This document shows, one piece after another, positions 15,683-23,587 of a stretch of DNA of 25,848 nt; positions within the stretch are counted from its first letter, which is position 1, and each line of letters starts with the position of its first letter. A program made the translations under genes and the position numbers. The notes below the pieces were generated by a model. That model had not been told where the DNA came from. It made no database searches and saw only the letters and a program-made list of their open reading frames with translations. This DNA comes from Candidatus Dormiibacterota bacterium (GTDB lineage Bacteria > Chloroflexota > Dormibacteria > Aeolococcales > Aeolococcaceae): assembly GCA_955651875.1 (NCBI GenBank), contig CATPAP010000285.1, positions 1-25,848 of the forward strand. The letters are read 5' to 3'.

Positions 15683-15988
15683 TCATCGGGGCGCACCGAG
15701 GGACGCCGGACGGTGGAATCCCACGACGCGGCCGCGCTGCACGGGGACGCCCTCGCGGCGGAGTCTCCGCGCCTGCTCGGCCTCTTGTCCGGGAACCAAC
15801 CGGCCGCGCGCGGTCACCACCCGCCACCAGGGGAGCCCTTCGGACCCGGCGAGCACCATGCCGACGGCGCGTGGCGCCTCTGGCCGTCCTGCCAGCGCGG
15901 CGATCTCGCCGTAGCTGGCAACGTCCCCCTCGGCCAGCGCCGCGATCACCTCGCGCATGCGCGCGACGAAGCCGCTCGCCAAGGTCAC
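15683..15988 (-). CDS. alkyltransferase-like protein (MGMT DNA-binding domain, no catalytic Cys)
   Basis: A 101-aa protein consisting only of the DNA-binding domain of O6-methylguanine-DNA methyltransferase. The helix-turn-helix with its arginine finger is in S-Y-G-E-I-A-A-L-A-G-R and PRAVGMVLA. The active-site motif P-C-H-R-V is replaced by P-W-W-R-V, so alkyl transfer is impossible. This matches the alkyltransferase-like (ATL) group, which bind alkylated guanine and flag it for nucleotide excision repair; known ATLs usually have P-W-H-R, so the second Trp is unusual. The GTG at 15988 lies 8 nt past the stop of the upstream membrane-protein gene, so the two are likely co-transcribed. An ATG at 15958 is an alternative start. 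Confidence 0.85.
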   Translation of the reverse strand: MTLASGFVARMREVIAALAEGDVASYGEIAALAGRPEAPRAVGMVLAGSEGLPWWRVVTARGRLVPGQEAEQARRLRREGVPVQRGRVVGFHRPASLGAPR

Positions 15989-15996
15989 TCGGGGAC

Positions 15997-16464
15997 TCAG
16001 GTCACCTGGCCCACATCCTCGGGCCCTGCGCGCTTGCGGCCGCCCGCCGCCACCAGTCCTGAGCCCCGTGACGACAGCGCGTCAGCATCGGCAAGCCGGT
16101 CGCCGGTGTGAGGTGTTAGGTGAGCGACGACCATCCAGGGACCGCCGGGGGAACCCAGCACCGGGGCGTCGCCGTCGTCGCCCGGTGGTCCATCGCCCGG
16201 TGGGTTGTCGGTGGCCGGGCTCATGCAAGCCACTGACAGCCCGGCCATGACCAGCGCGATCACGACGCCATTCGGCAGCGACACCGTCAGCGGCGCCGTG
16301 GTGATCTGGCCGATCACGAGGAAGCCACCCACAGTGCCAAGCAGGACAAGCGCTGGAATCGCCCAGAACCACTCGCTGCGTCCGGCGTGGTCGATGCCGA
16401 GCACGCCATCCAGCCGGCGCAGTCGCCGACTGACCGCCCTTCCCAGCGGCCGCAATCCTGTCAT
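15997..16464 (-). CDS. hypothetical membrane protein with two transmembrane segments
   Basis: A 155-aa protein of unknown function. A basic N-terminus (R-R-L-R-R-L-D) leads into a first membrane segment (WFWAIPALVLLGTVGGFLVIG), a short polar turn, and a second (VVIALVMAGLSVACM). An outer or cytosolic tail of about 80 residues rich in Gly, Pro and Asp follows. The ATG at 16464 has AGGAG 9 nt upstream. Upstream in-frame codons to 16506 are not needed. It directly precedes the alkyltransferase-like gene (8-nt gap). No family recognised. Confidence 0.65.
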   Translation of the reverse strand: MTGLRPLGRAVSRRLRRLDGVLGIDHAGRSEWFWAIPALVLLGTVGGFLVIGQITTAPLTVSLPNGVVIALVMAGLSVACMSPATDNPPGDGPPGDDGDAPVLGSPGGPWMVVAHLTPHTGDRLADADALSSRGSGLVAAGGRKRAGPEDVGQVT

Positions 16465-16666
16465 GACGGTGCTCTCCTGGATCTGCGGTGGTGCTCGATG
16501 CGGCACCGTCGCAGAACGCAGACGACAGTGTATGGCGCGCCGTCGCCGGAGCCAAGCCTGGTGACGAGCGTGATCATCGCCAGAGCAGCGGACGCAGCCG
16601 GTGACGGCTGAGCGCCCTGTCCAGCAGACGGAGAAGAGGCATGGCAGGCGCCACCGCGATCAGCGC

Positions 16667-17599
16667 TCATGACGGTGAACCAAGTGGAGTGATCCCCCAT
16701 CTGCTTGAGGTGCTCTCGCCTGGTGCGAGGGTGATCAAGCCGTCTCCGGAGGCGAACGCGTTGGGGGCGCACGTCATCGGCTCGACGGCAACCGATCGGC
16801 GCCGGCGCTTCGCGTCGGGTAGCGAGTCGCCTGTGAAGAGCATGTAGTAGGGATAGCCCTCGTCCAACCACAGACCCACGCCCTGCTCCTCGCGACCACG
16901 CCAGAGCCGGATCCAGGCACGTCCGTCGGCCTCCCGCCTCAGGTCCGTGAAGGCGGTGTCGAGCTCGGTGTCAAGGATGCGGCGGCTGGTGCGGAAATCG
17001 TACTGGGTGTCGGCGACATCCTCGATGCCCACCGGGATACCACGTTCGTCCCCGATGAGCCGCCGGTTGCCCGGCGCCTCGAGCCAGCACTGCTCAACGG
17101 TGTCCGCGTCAGCGCGTAGATAGGGGTGCGCTCCCATTCCGTACGGACAGCGCCGGTCACCGACATTGGTCGCGGTCACCGTCGAGCTGAGGCCGTCTGT
17201 GCCGACGCGGTATTCCACCGACATGCGCACCGCGAAGGGATAGCCGGCACGCGGATGAAGCGTGTGCTCCATGAGCAGGCGATCGTCGGATCGTTCAGCG
17301 ACCCGCCAACTCTCCCAGCGGAGGAAGCCGTGGATGGCGTTCGACTTGTCGGGTTCGCTGAGCGGCACCTGGAACATGTCACCGTCGAATTCATAGCGCC
17401 CGTCGCACAGGCGGTTCGGCCATGGCACGAGAAGCTGTCCACGGGCGCCGTCGCACATCTCGTCCGCCCCGTAACCGTCGAGCAATCGCCGCCCTTCGAC
17501 CTCGTACGAGCGCACCCCGCCAGACACCTCGACGATCACCGCATGGTGACCATCGCGACGCAGGTCGAGCTGCTCACCCGATGGCAAGATGCTTACCAC
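16667..17599 (-). CDS. aldose 1-epimerase family protein
   Basis: Mutarotase-like enzyme of 310 aa interconverting alpha and beta anomers of a hexose, cytosolic. Catalytic residues fit the family: His90 (N-A-I-H-G-F), His158 (M-G-A-H-P-Y-L) and Glu273 (A-V-E-P-M-T). VPWPNRL (58-64) is the usual sugar-binding segment. I chose the GTG at 17599, which overlaps the stop of the upstream ROK kinase gene by 7 nt; the frame is open to 17779 but that extension is antisense-like and lies inside the kinase gene. The overlap implies translational coupling with the kinase, so both probably act on glucose or a related sugar. Confidence 0.9.
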   Translation of the reverse strand: MVSILPSGEQLDLRRDGHHAVIVEVSGGVRSYEVEGRRLLDGYGADEMCDGARGQLLVPWPNRLCDGRYEFDGDMFQVPLSEPDKSNAIHGFLRWESWRVAERSDDRLLMEHTLHPRAGYPFAVRMSVEYRVGTDGLSSTVTATNVGDRRCPYGMGAHPYLRADADTVEQCWLEAPGNRRLIGDERGIPVGIEDVADTQYDFRTSRRILDTELDTAFTDLRREADGRAWIRLWRGREEQGVGLWLDEGYPYYMLFTGDSLPDAKRRRRSVAVEPMTCAPNAFASGDGLITLAPGESTSSRWGITPLGSPS

Positions 17600-18390
17600 G
17601 TCTCGGGCAGCTCCCACAGCTTGATTCCACCCAGGAGGCCGGCAGAGTTGTCCACGAGGGACGACTTCGGCCCGAGGTCGATGCTCACGTGCTTTGAGTT
17701 GCCCCCACCGATGTAGACTTGGTCGAAGAAGACAAGACGATCCAGGGTCTCGACGCCAATCATCACGCGCCGGTTCCACTTCTTCTTCGACAGTTTCTTG
17801 CGGGCCGCGTTACCCAATTGCTCGTTGTACGTCTGGCCCTTGCGGAAGGGGTGATGAGCGAACTCGAGATGCGGGGCCAGGCGACCGTCCCGGAACAGAG
17901 CGGTCCCGACCCCGGTGCCGAGTGTGATGACCAGCTCGACACCCTTCCCGCTCACAACGGCTGCTCCCTGCAAGTCGGCGTCGTTCGCGACCCTGGTCGG
18001 CCGGTGGACCGCTCGGCGGATGGCTGCGGCGAGGTCGTGATCCTGCCACGCGGCAACGAGCGTCTTGTCGACCGCCGTGCCCGGGCCTGCCACGCTGACG
18101 AACTCCGGTGCCGACAGCACGCGGCCGTCGCGCACCACTCCGGGAAAGCCGACCGAGACTCGATCAAAGGCCGCCAGTGGGGGGACCATGGTCCCGAGCG
18201 TCGCGACCAGGATCTCGGGCGTCAATGGATAAGGCGTCGGCACTCGCACGCGTTCCGATGTCATCGCGCCCGACGGATCGAGCACGACTGCCTTGAGACC
18301 GGTACCACCGACGTCGATGGCGAGGGTTCGTGGACTCGCGATCGACGGACTCGCTTTCCCACTCGCCCGTCCGGTTGACCTGAGGCTCAT
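17593..18390 (-). CDS. ROK-family sugar kinase, polyphosphate-glucokinase-like
   Basis: Cytosolic hexokinase of 265 aa. Phosphate-binding motif IDVGGTGLK (25-33), catalytic N-D-A-D (136-139), adenosine motif T-L-G-T-G-V-G-T-A-L-F (156-166), and E-F-A-H-H after the second domain junction. The zinc-binding CxCGxxGC motif of classical ROK proteins is absent, and segments YNEQLG, K-K-W-N-R-R, YIGGGNSKH and NSAGLLGG match polyphosphate-dependent glucokinases, so the phosphoryl donor may be polyphosphate. The ATG at 18390 has GGGAGG about 7 nt upstream, the best ribosome binding site in this part. It is translationally coupled to the aldose epimerase gene. Confidence 0.88.
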   Translation of the reverse strand: MSLRSTGRASGKASPSIASPRTLAIDVGGTGLKAVVLDPSGAMTSERVRVPTPYPLTPEILVATLGTMVPPLAAFDRVSVGFPGVVRDGRVLSAPEFVSVAGPGTAVDKTLVAAWQDHDLAAAIRRAVHRPTRVANDADLQGAAVVSGKGVELVITLGTGVGTALFRDGRLAPHLEFAHHPFRKGQTYNEQLGNAARKKLSKKKWNRRVMIGVETLDRLVFFDQVYIGGGNSKHVSIDLGPKSSLVDNSAGLLGGIKLWELPETW

Positions 18391-18504
18391 CGTTTTTCCT
18401 CCCGACCGGTTGCTCGCAGTGTGCAGTGTCCTGGTGGCCCTGTGCGGCAACGGTTTCGCCGCGGGTGCGGTCGCCGGCGCCCGTTGCCTGACCCGCGCGC
18501 TCGG

Positions 18505-19302
18505 TCAGCTGCCGCACAGGAAGTCCCCGATCCAGGACAGGGCGCGTCGACACGGCTGAGTCGTGGGGTCGATCGGCTCGAAGTGGCCCACACCCTCGAG
18601 CAGCAGCAGGTCGCCGCAGTCCCCCGCGAGCTGGGCACATTCATGCAAGTGGGCACTGAGGTCCCAGGGCACCGAATCGTCGGAGAGCCCGTGCAGCAGC
18701 AGGTATGGGATGCCGAGTGGCAGGAGCTGCGGCGGCGACACCTCTGCGTACAGCAGCGGCCACCGGTCGGGCTCGCCGCCGACGAACTCCACCGCAGCGC
18801 CGTTGCTCAGTCCGGCGCGCGCTGCCTGCTCGAGGTCGCACACTCCGCCGAGCGAGATGACCGCGGCCGGGGGTGCCGACGGTGTGCCACTGCGGCGGTG
18901 ACGCGCGGCCGCGCACAGCGCGAGGTGGCCGCCGGCCGAGTGCCCCATCAACAAGAGTGGGACACCGCCCCAGCCACGCTCGTGCAGCAAGCGCGCGACG
19001 AAGTCCACGGCGGTGGCGACGTCGTCGACCGTCTCGGGAACACCGCCGCCACACCCCACCCGCCGGTACTCGACGTTCCACGTGGCAACGCCCTCACCAG
19101 CCAGGAACATCGCCAGCGGTTCCATCAGATCGCGCCGATGGCGCTCACGCCAGTACCCGCCGTGGAGGAGAACCACGCAGGCCGACGGAACGCCCTCGGG
19201 CAGCCGCAGGTCGGCGACGCATTCGGGACTCGCTCCATAAAGGTGCGTGGCGGTGGCGGGGCTCACAGCGGAGGCTGTCGCTGGACCGGGCTCACTCGAC
19301 AA
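18505..19302 (-). CDS. alpha/beta hydrolase, kynurenine-formamidase-like
   Basis: A 265-aa esterase/lipase-type hydrolase. HGGYW (47-51) is the oxyanion motif typical of the arylformamidase group, GHSAGGH holds the nucleophile Ser122, Asp209 (S-D-D-S-V-P) is the acid and His240 (G-V-G-H-F) the base. No signal peptide, so cytosolic. No other tryptophan-catabolism genes are in view, so a general carboxylesterase role is as likely as formamidase. The start is uncertain: TTG at 19302, or GTG at 19266 just before the conserved region. It is upstream of and on the same strand as the kinase gene, separated by 114 bp. Confidence 0.85.
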   Translation of the reverse strand: MSSEPGPATASAVSPATATHLYGASPECVADLRLPEGVPSACVVLLHGGYWRERHRRDLMEPLAMFLAGEGVATWNVEYRRVGCGGGVPETVDDVATAVDFVARLLHERGWGGVPLLLMGHSAGGHLALCAAARHRRSGTPSAPPAAVISLGGVCDLEQAARAGLSNGAAVEFVGGEPDRWPLLYAEVSPPQLLPLGIPYLLLHGLSDDSVPWDLSAHLHECAQLAGDCGDLLLLEGVGHFEPIDPTTQPCRRALSWIGDFLCGS

Positions 19303-19560
19303 AGGGTACCTGCGATCGGCTTGGGCACACAGAGTTGACCGAAACCCTGGCCGCCCCGAGCCCGCGCCGCCATGTCATACATCGCCGTCATGATCTGACC
19401 TCCGCGTCACAAGTCGGTGCGCGATGGATGAAACCGTACTGTTGCGTACTGACCGTTAAGGGGACGGCACACATCGTCGCAGCCTGCCCCGGTCGAGCAG
19501 GCGCCGACCGCGACCAGGGGTCAATGCGGCCGGCCGGCGCGACCTTAGGCAATTTCACCA

Positions 19561-21300
19561 ATGGGCACCAGGCCGGAGACAGATCTCAGCGACCGCGAGG
19601 CGAGCGGTGGCGACGATGTCGTGCTCACAGCGCGAGCCCAGCCCGCGCTGGACGAGGCATCGAATGCTGTGGCAGTCACCGATGCCGACGACATCCTCAG
19701 ATACGCATCGACCTCATGCCTGGCGCGCTTGGGGTACACGGCCGCGGAGTTGATCGGCAAGCCTCTCGCCACGTTGATCCATCCGGAGGATCGGGCGCGT
19801 GCTGCGGCCACGCGGCAGAGCAACGCAACCGCGGTCGAAGGGCGCACCGTCAGCGTGCGCTACCGGTGCAAGGACGGCTCGTATGCCTTGATCGAGAGCA
19901 AGAGCGAAACGGTCATGGACCAGCTCATCGGTGTGATGCTCGAGACCCAGGCGCTGCTCCGTGACGTGGGTCAGCGGAGAGAAGCGCAGGCGACGATCGA
20001 ACGCCAGGCGCTGACCGACTCGCTGACCGGGCTCGCCAACCGCAGCCTGCTCGCGGACCGGTTGAGTCAGGGTCTCAGGCACCTCGAGCGGAATCCGGGA
20101 TTCCTCGGCGTGCTCATGCTCGACCTCGACCACTTCAAGGTGATCAACGACACCCTCGGCCATCAAGTCGGCGACGGCGTGCTGCTCGAGGCTGCGCGGC
20201 GGCTCCAGCGCCTGGCACGCCCAGACGATACCGTGGCACGCTTCGGCGGTGACGAGTTCGTCGTGTTGGTGCAGGGCCTGGGCGACCCCGCCGACCTCAC
20301 GGCCTTTGCTGATCGCGTCGTCGCGGGACTGCGCGCGCCCTACCGGATCGGCAACGAAGAGGTCGTGGCGACGGTCAGTATCGGCATCGCGGTGGCGTCT
20401 CAGAGTGACAGCCTGCCGGCTGATTTGCTCCGTGAGGCAGACATGGCGATGTATCGCGCCAAGGACCGTGGACGCAATCGTCACGAGGTCTATGGTGCGG
20501 CACTTCAAGTGCGGGCCAGGGAACGTCTGGAGACTGAACGCCTGGTGCGGCGTGCCCTCGCCGAGGAACGCTTGGTCGTGGAGTACCAGCCCATCGTGGA
20601 CCTGGCCACCGGCATGACCGTCGAAGCCGAGGCGCTGCTCCGCATCCATGATGTGGAACGCGGCAAGTTCTCGCCCCAGCACTTTCTCGTGGTCGCCGAG
20701 GAGACAGGGCTGCTGCCGGCGATGGATGAGCGAGTACGGGCCACCGCGCTGGCCCAACTGGCGCGGTGGCGCGCAAATCCGTCTTTCAGCGGCGTCAAGC
20801 GCCTCGCCGTCAATCTCACCGCACGCGAGCTGGCCAACCCAGAGTTCGCATCCCGGCTTGCCAGTCGCCTCCACGCCGCGGGCCTGGAAGGGACCGACCT
20901 GAGCATCGAGGTGACCGAACACGTGCTGATGCAGACCTCGCACTCCGCAGTCGCCTCGCTCGCTGAACTCAGAGGCCTCGGTATGCACATCGGGCTCGAC
21001 GACTTCGGCACCGGCTTCTCGGCCCTCTCCTACCTCCAGAGCTTCCCGCTCGACTTCCTCAAGATCGATCGGTCCTTCGTCGAACGCATCTCGATCGACC
21101 ACCGAAGCTCATCAATCGTCGGCGCCATGATTGATCTCGCCCATGCTCTGGGCCTCTCCGTTGTCGCAGAGGGCATCGAGAATGCAGAGCAGCTGGCGGG
21201 CCTCCGCCAGTTTGGCTGCGACCGCGCACAGGGTTTCCTATTCTCGCCGCCGGTGTCCTCTGACGACTTCGCGAAACTACTCGCCGCCGAGTGCGCCTAA
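19561..21300 (+). CDS. PAS-GGDEF-EAL cyclic-di-GMP turnover protein
   Basis: Soluble 579-aa bifunctional signalling protein. A PAS sensor (about residues 25-120; A-V-A-V-T-D-A-D-D, G-Y-T-A-A-E-L-I-G-K) leads through a coiled-coil linker (130-150) to a diguanylate cyclase domain with DLDHFKVIND and GGDEF (229-233). The inhibitory I-site R-x-x-D (Arg220-Asp223) is intact, five residues before GGDEF. The phosphodiesterase domain has E-A-L (357-359), Asn418, Glu450, Asp480-Asp481 (DDFGTGFS), Lys501 and Gln557, so both activities are plausible. The ATG at 19561 has only a weak AGG upstream. No membrane segment. It lies upstream of the exported-protein cassette on the same strand, 206 bp away. Confidence 0.95.
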   Translation: MGTRPETDLSDREASGGDDVVLTARAQPALDEASNAVAVTDADDILRYASTSCLARLGYTAAELIGKPLATLIHPEDRARAAATRQSNATAVEGRTVSVRYRCKDGSYALIESKSETVMDQLIGVMLETQALLRDVGQRREAQATIERQALTDSLTGLANRSLLADRLSQGLRHLERNPGFLGVLMLDLDHFKVINDTLGHQVGDGVLLEAARRLQRLARPDDTVARFGGDEFVVLVQGLGDPADLTAFADRVVAGLRAPYRIGNEEVVATVSIGIAVASQSDSLPADLLREADMAMYRAKDRGRNRHEVYGAALQVRARERLETERLVRRALAEERLVVEYQPIVDLATGMTVEAEALLRIHDVERGKFSPQHFLVVAEETGLLPAMDERVRATALAQLARWRANPSFSGVKRLAVNLTARELANPEFASRLASRLHAAGLEGTDLSIEVTEHVLMQTSHSAVASLAELRGLGMHIGLDDFGTGFSALSYLQSFPLDFLKIDRSFVERISIDHRSSSIVGAMIDLAHALGLSVVAEGIENAEQLAGLRQFGCDRAQGFLFSPPVSSDDFAKLLAAECA

Positions 21301-21385
21301 CCGCACTCAAGGTCCCCCGCTCTGACCGAAACGCCATCGGATGCTCTGATTGGTCCGCGGCGGAATGGGTGCAGGACAGAGGTGC

Positions 21386-21403
21386 TGTGACGACTCTGCC
21401 ACA
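21386..21403 (+). promoter_or_regulatory. TGTG-N10-CACA box, copy 1
   Basis: TGTGACGACTCTGCCACA, an imperfect palindrome 121 nt upstream of the first small exported-protein gene. It matches copy 2 (21956-21973) at 14 of 18 positions and lies at nearly the same distance from its start. Operator candidate; its spacing differs from the classic CRP site. Confidence 0.4.
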
Positions 21404-21440
21404 GATCGCCGGCGCGACCTTCGCGTCGTAGGCGGCTTCG

Positions 21441-21447
21441 TACGATC
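21441..21447 (+). promoter_or_regulatory. possible -10 element, copy 1
   Basis: TACGATC followed by CCCGCCGG, 66 nt upstream of the GTG at 21507. The hexamer TACGAT fits TANNNT and is repeated at the same place upstream of the paralogue. Confidence 0.35.
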
Positions 21448-21506
21448 CCCGCCGGTGGCTCACGCTGGCCAGTGACCAGCCAGCCGTCAGGGAATGGAGG
21501 TCAGCT

Positions 21507-21914
21507 GTGAAGCGGTTGCTGGCGGCGCTGGGGGGCGGTGTCGCCGTGTTTGCGTTGATATTTGCCCTGGCGGCCAGCCTCAACCTCACCTCTGACAGCC
21601 TGGGTGCGGGCACTGCGGTCGTCGCGTCCTGCCAGGCCGGCGTCATGAATGCCACGTATACGTCGACGTATTCATCGAGCCTGCCCGGGTACTACGTCGG
21701 GTCTGTCGTCCTCACCGGTCTCACCGCTCCGTGCTACAACCTCCCCTATAAGGTCACGCTGTCCGGCGCGGCCAACGCGTCCCTCGGTGAGGTGACCGGA
21801 ACGACGCCTGGGAGTGGCGCGACCATCACCGTAACGTTCCCGGTCCCACCGGCTGCGGGCAACGCTTCGAGCGCCCTGGTCACGGGAGTGAGCGTGGTCA
21901 TCTCGACACATTGA
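21507..21914 (+). CDS. small exported protein A of the SipW-like cassette
   Basis: A 135-aa exported protein. M-K-R-L-L and a hydrophobic core (residues 5-23) form a signal peptide ending L-A-A-S-L, directly followed by N-L-T-S-D-S-L-G-A-G. The mature part is Thr/Ser/Gly-rich, likely all beta, with two Cys (42 and 76) that could form a disulfide. The GTG start at 21507 has GGAGG 6 nt upstream. It is a close tandem paralogue of the next gene: the signal region and the block from C-Q-A-G-V-M-N-A to S-L-G-E-V-T-G-T-T-P are largely conserved. No family firmly recognised. By context it is a probable substrate of the SipW-like peptidase at 23584 and may form a surface polymer. Confidence 0.75.
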   Translation: MKRLLAALGGGVAVFALIFALAASLNLTSDSLGAGTAVVASCQAGVMNATYTSTYSSSLPGYYVGSVVLTGLTAPCYNLPYKVTLSGAANASLGEVTGTTPGSGATITVTFPVPPAAGNASSALVTGVSVVISTH

Positions 21915-21918
21915 CCGG

Positions 21919-21946
21919 GTCCGATCCGGAGCGCTGTAGCGCGGAC
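21919..21946 (+). terminator. hairpin between the two paralogues
   Basis: GTCC and GGAC enclose an inner GCGCT-GT-AGCGC stem, starting 5 nt after the stop of gene A. There is no U-tract. It could attenuate read-through or protect the gene A message. Confidence 0.3.
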
Positions 21947-21955
21947 GACCGCCGA

Positions 21956-21973
21956 TGTGACGACCTTGGCACA
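21956..21973 (+). promoter_or_regulatory. TGTG-N10-CACA box, copy 2
   Basis: TGTGACGACCTTGGCACA, 125 nt upstream of the second paralogue's start, paralleling copy 1 at 21386-21403. Confidence 0.4.
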
Positions 21974-22012
21974 TAACAACTGCCCCAAAACCGCGCCACC
22001 ATATGGGCTACA

Positions 22013-22019
22013 TACGATC
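22013..22019 (+). promoter_or_regulatory. possible -10 element, copy 2
   Basis: TACGATC followed by TCCGCGG, 68 nt upstream of the GTG at 22081 and 57 nt after the start of the TGTG box, matching the layout of copy 1 (55 nt). Confidence 0.35.
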
Positions 22020-22080
22020 TCCGCGGATCGGCCGACGTGAGCCCCAATGCCACGCGGTCCGAGACCATGGAGGATCACCT

Positions 22081-22470
22081 GTGAAACGGTTGCTAGGAGC
22101 CTTGGCCGGCGGTGTTGCCGTCTTCGGCTTGATATTCGCCCTGGCGGCGAGCCTGAACTTCACGTCCGACAGCCTGGGCGCGGGGAACGCAGTCGTCGCT
22201 GCCTGTCAAGCCGGGGTCATGAACGCCCAGTACGCGCACACGTACACCGCGGCGACTCCCGGGTACACCACTGGTATCGTCACGATCACCGGTCTGACCG
22301 CGCCGTGCTACAGCCTCCCGTTCAAGGTCACCCTGTACGGCGCAGCCGGCGCGTCCCTTGGCGAGGTGACCGGGACGACCCCGGCAGCCGGCACCACTTT
22401 CACGGCAACGTTCGCGACCGTTTCCGAGGCGTCGATCACCGGTATTGCGGCAGTCCTCTCAACCCACTGA
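22081..22470 (+). CDS. small exported protein B of the SipW-like cassette
   Basis: A 129-aa tandem paralogue of the preceding gene. The signal peptide (M-K-R-L-L-G to L-A-A-S-L) and the post-signal block N-F-T-S-D-S-L-G-A-G are nearly identical to protein A, and Cys42 and Cys76 fall at the same positions. The last 30 residues have diverged and are 6 residues shorter, but both end in S-T-H. I chose the GTG at 22081 because GGAGG lies 7 nt upstream and the start matches the paralogue; an in-frame ATG at 22003 would add 26 residues from the promoter region. Function inferred only from context. Confidence 0.75.
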   Translation: MKRLLGALAGGVAVFGLIFALAASLNFTSDSLGAGNAVVAACQAGVMNAQYAHTYTAATPGYTTGIVTITGLTAPCYSLPFKVTLYGAAGASLGEVTGTTPAAGTTFTATFATVSEASITGIAAVLSTH

Positions 22471-22481
22471 GAGCCGGCGAG

Positions 22482-22871
22482 TTGAATCGGGCGGCTCTGC
22501 GTCGACGGCTGCGGCGACTGGCTCCGATCGCCTTCGCCCCGGTCGTCTTCACGAGCGCGATGGCTGCCTCCATCAGTCTCACCACGGATGGACTCGGTGC
22601 CGGCAGGGCTGCGATTCCCCGCTGCAATGCGGGGGGCTTGGAGGTGATCCAGAACCTCACCGGCGCGAACGTGACCAGCGTCACGGTGAAGGCGGTCCCA
22701 GCCGGGTGTCAAGGCCAGACGCTGTCGTTGACGCTCAACAATAACGCCGGGGCCAACAGCGGTGGCAGCAGCGCCGTTCCCGGGGCTGGTTGCCCGTGCG
22801 CTGTGACCGTGACGCTCGGGGCCGCCACTGCCGCCACGCCAAACGAGCAGATCGACTGGCTGATCGCATGA
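22482..22871 (+). CDS. small exported protein C, diverged member of the same family
   Basis: A 129-aa exported protein from a TTG at 22482, 11 nt after the stop of protein B. The N-terminus is strongly basic (R-R-R-L-R-R-L) and then hydrophobic to M-A-A-S, followed by I-S-L-T-T-D-G-L-G-A-G, the same motif as in A and B. Cys48 and Cys76 correspond to their Cys pair; an additional C-P-C (104-106) lies near the C-terminus. The middle N-L-T-G-A-N-V-T-S-V-T-V-K and L-S-L-T-L suggest beta strands. Its stop overlaps the next gene's ATG (ATGA). The TTG lacks a strong ribosome binding site, consistent with translational coupling to gene B. Confidence 0.65.
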   Translation: MNRAALRRRLRRLAPIAFAPVVFTSAMAASISLTTDGLGAGRAAIPRCNAGGLEVIQNLTGANVTSVTVKAVPAGCQGQTLSLTLNNNAGANSGGSSAVPGAGCPCAVTVTLGAATAATPNEQIDWLIA

Positions 22872-23587
22872 GGGCCTGGCGATCGGCGCTTCATCTTCCT
22901 CTTCTCCTTGGCGTGGGGATCGGACTCACGTTGATTCCGGCCGCGGCAGCGAGCATCCCGCTGACGTCAAACAATTACACCCCGTATCGGACCTGCGTCA
23001 TTACGGGGAATCCCGCAAGCACGAGCGACGTCATCGATTCCTACGTGGAGCAGGCAAACCCGGGTACCAATAACGGCGCGCTCGCCACCCTGAGAGTGCA
23101 GTCTGGTCCCGGAGCCCCCCCGGTCAACCAGCGCACCTACGTCAAATTTCTTCTCAGCACGTGCGTGCCGGCGATTCCCGCGTCTGCAACCGCGATCACC
23201 GGCAACCTGCGCCTCTGGGCCTCAACGCTGCCGGGCGGCGCCTGCCGGACGGTCAACGTCCAAAAGGCGACCGCGACCTGGACCGAGCTCGGGATCACCT
23301 GGACAAACCAACCCACCTTCTCCGCTGCCGTGGCCAGCTCGTTCACCATTGGCCCTGTCGGCGGTGGGTGCACGTACCAGGCGGCCGGCTACGTCGATGT
23401 CACCAGCGCGACGATCGATACCAACGTGGCCTCCTGGATCACCACGCCTGCCAACAATTTCGGCTGGGTTCTCAAGGACAAGACGGAGGGGAATGCCGCG
23501 ACCGTCACCACGATCTTCAGTGCCAAGGACCTCGGTACGCTCGCTCAAGCACCGCAGCTCACCGTCACCTACAAGGCCGTGCCATGA
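22868..23587 (+). CDS. exported DNRLRE-domain protein
   Basis: A 239-aa secreted protein. The signal peptide (R-A-W-R-S then L-P-L-L-L-G-V-G-I-G-L) ends P-A-A-A-A-S-I-P-L-T-S-N-N, again close to the motif of proteins A-C. The mature part is a DNRLRE-type jelly-roll domain: an early D-S-Y-V-E-Q with N-x-G, then R-T-Y-V-K-F, L-R-L-W, V-x-V-x-K-A-T-x-T-W-T-E, I-T-W-x-N-Q-P, and a late T-I-F-S-A-K-D. Such domains are common in large bacterial surface proteins and carbohydrate-active enzymes. Here it stands alone. The ATG at 22868 overlaps the previous stop, and its stop overlaps the next ATG (both ATGA), so it is embedded in the operon. Confidence 0.82.
   Translation: MRAWRSALHLPLLLGVGIGLTLIPAAAASIPLTSNNYTPYRTCVITGNPASTSDVIDSYVEQANPGTNNGALATLRVQSGPGAPPVNQRTYVKFLLSTCVPAIPASATAITGNLRLWASTLPGGACRTVNVQKATATWTELGITWTNQPTFSAAVASSFTIGPVGGGCTYQAAGYVDVTSATIDTNVASWITTPANNFGWVLKDKTEGNAATVTTIFSAKDLGTLAQAPQLTVTYKAVP

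Noticed and set aside
19714..21102. 462-codon open frame on the minus strand
   Set aside because: It is antisense to the clearly coding PAS-GGDEF-EAL gene and has no recognisable domains; high-GC genes commonly leave an open antisense frame.
21386..21403. Canonical CRP site
   Set aside because: The half-sites are spaced 2 bp wider than TGTGA-N6-TCACA and the right half lacks the full consensus; reported only as a generic palindromic box.
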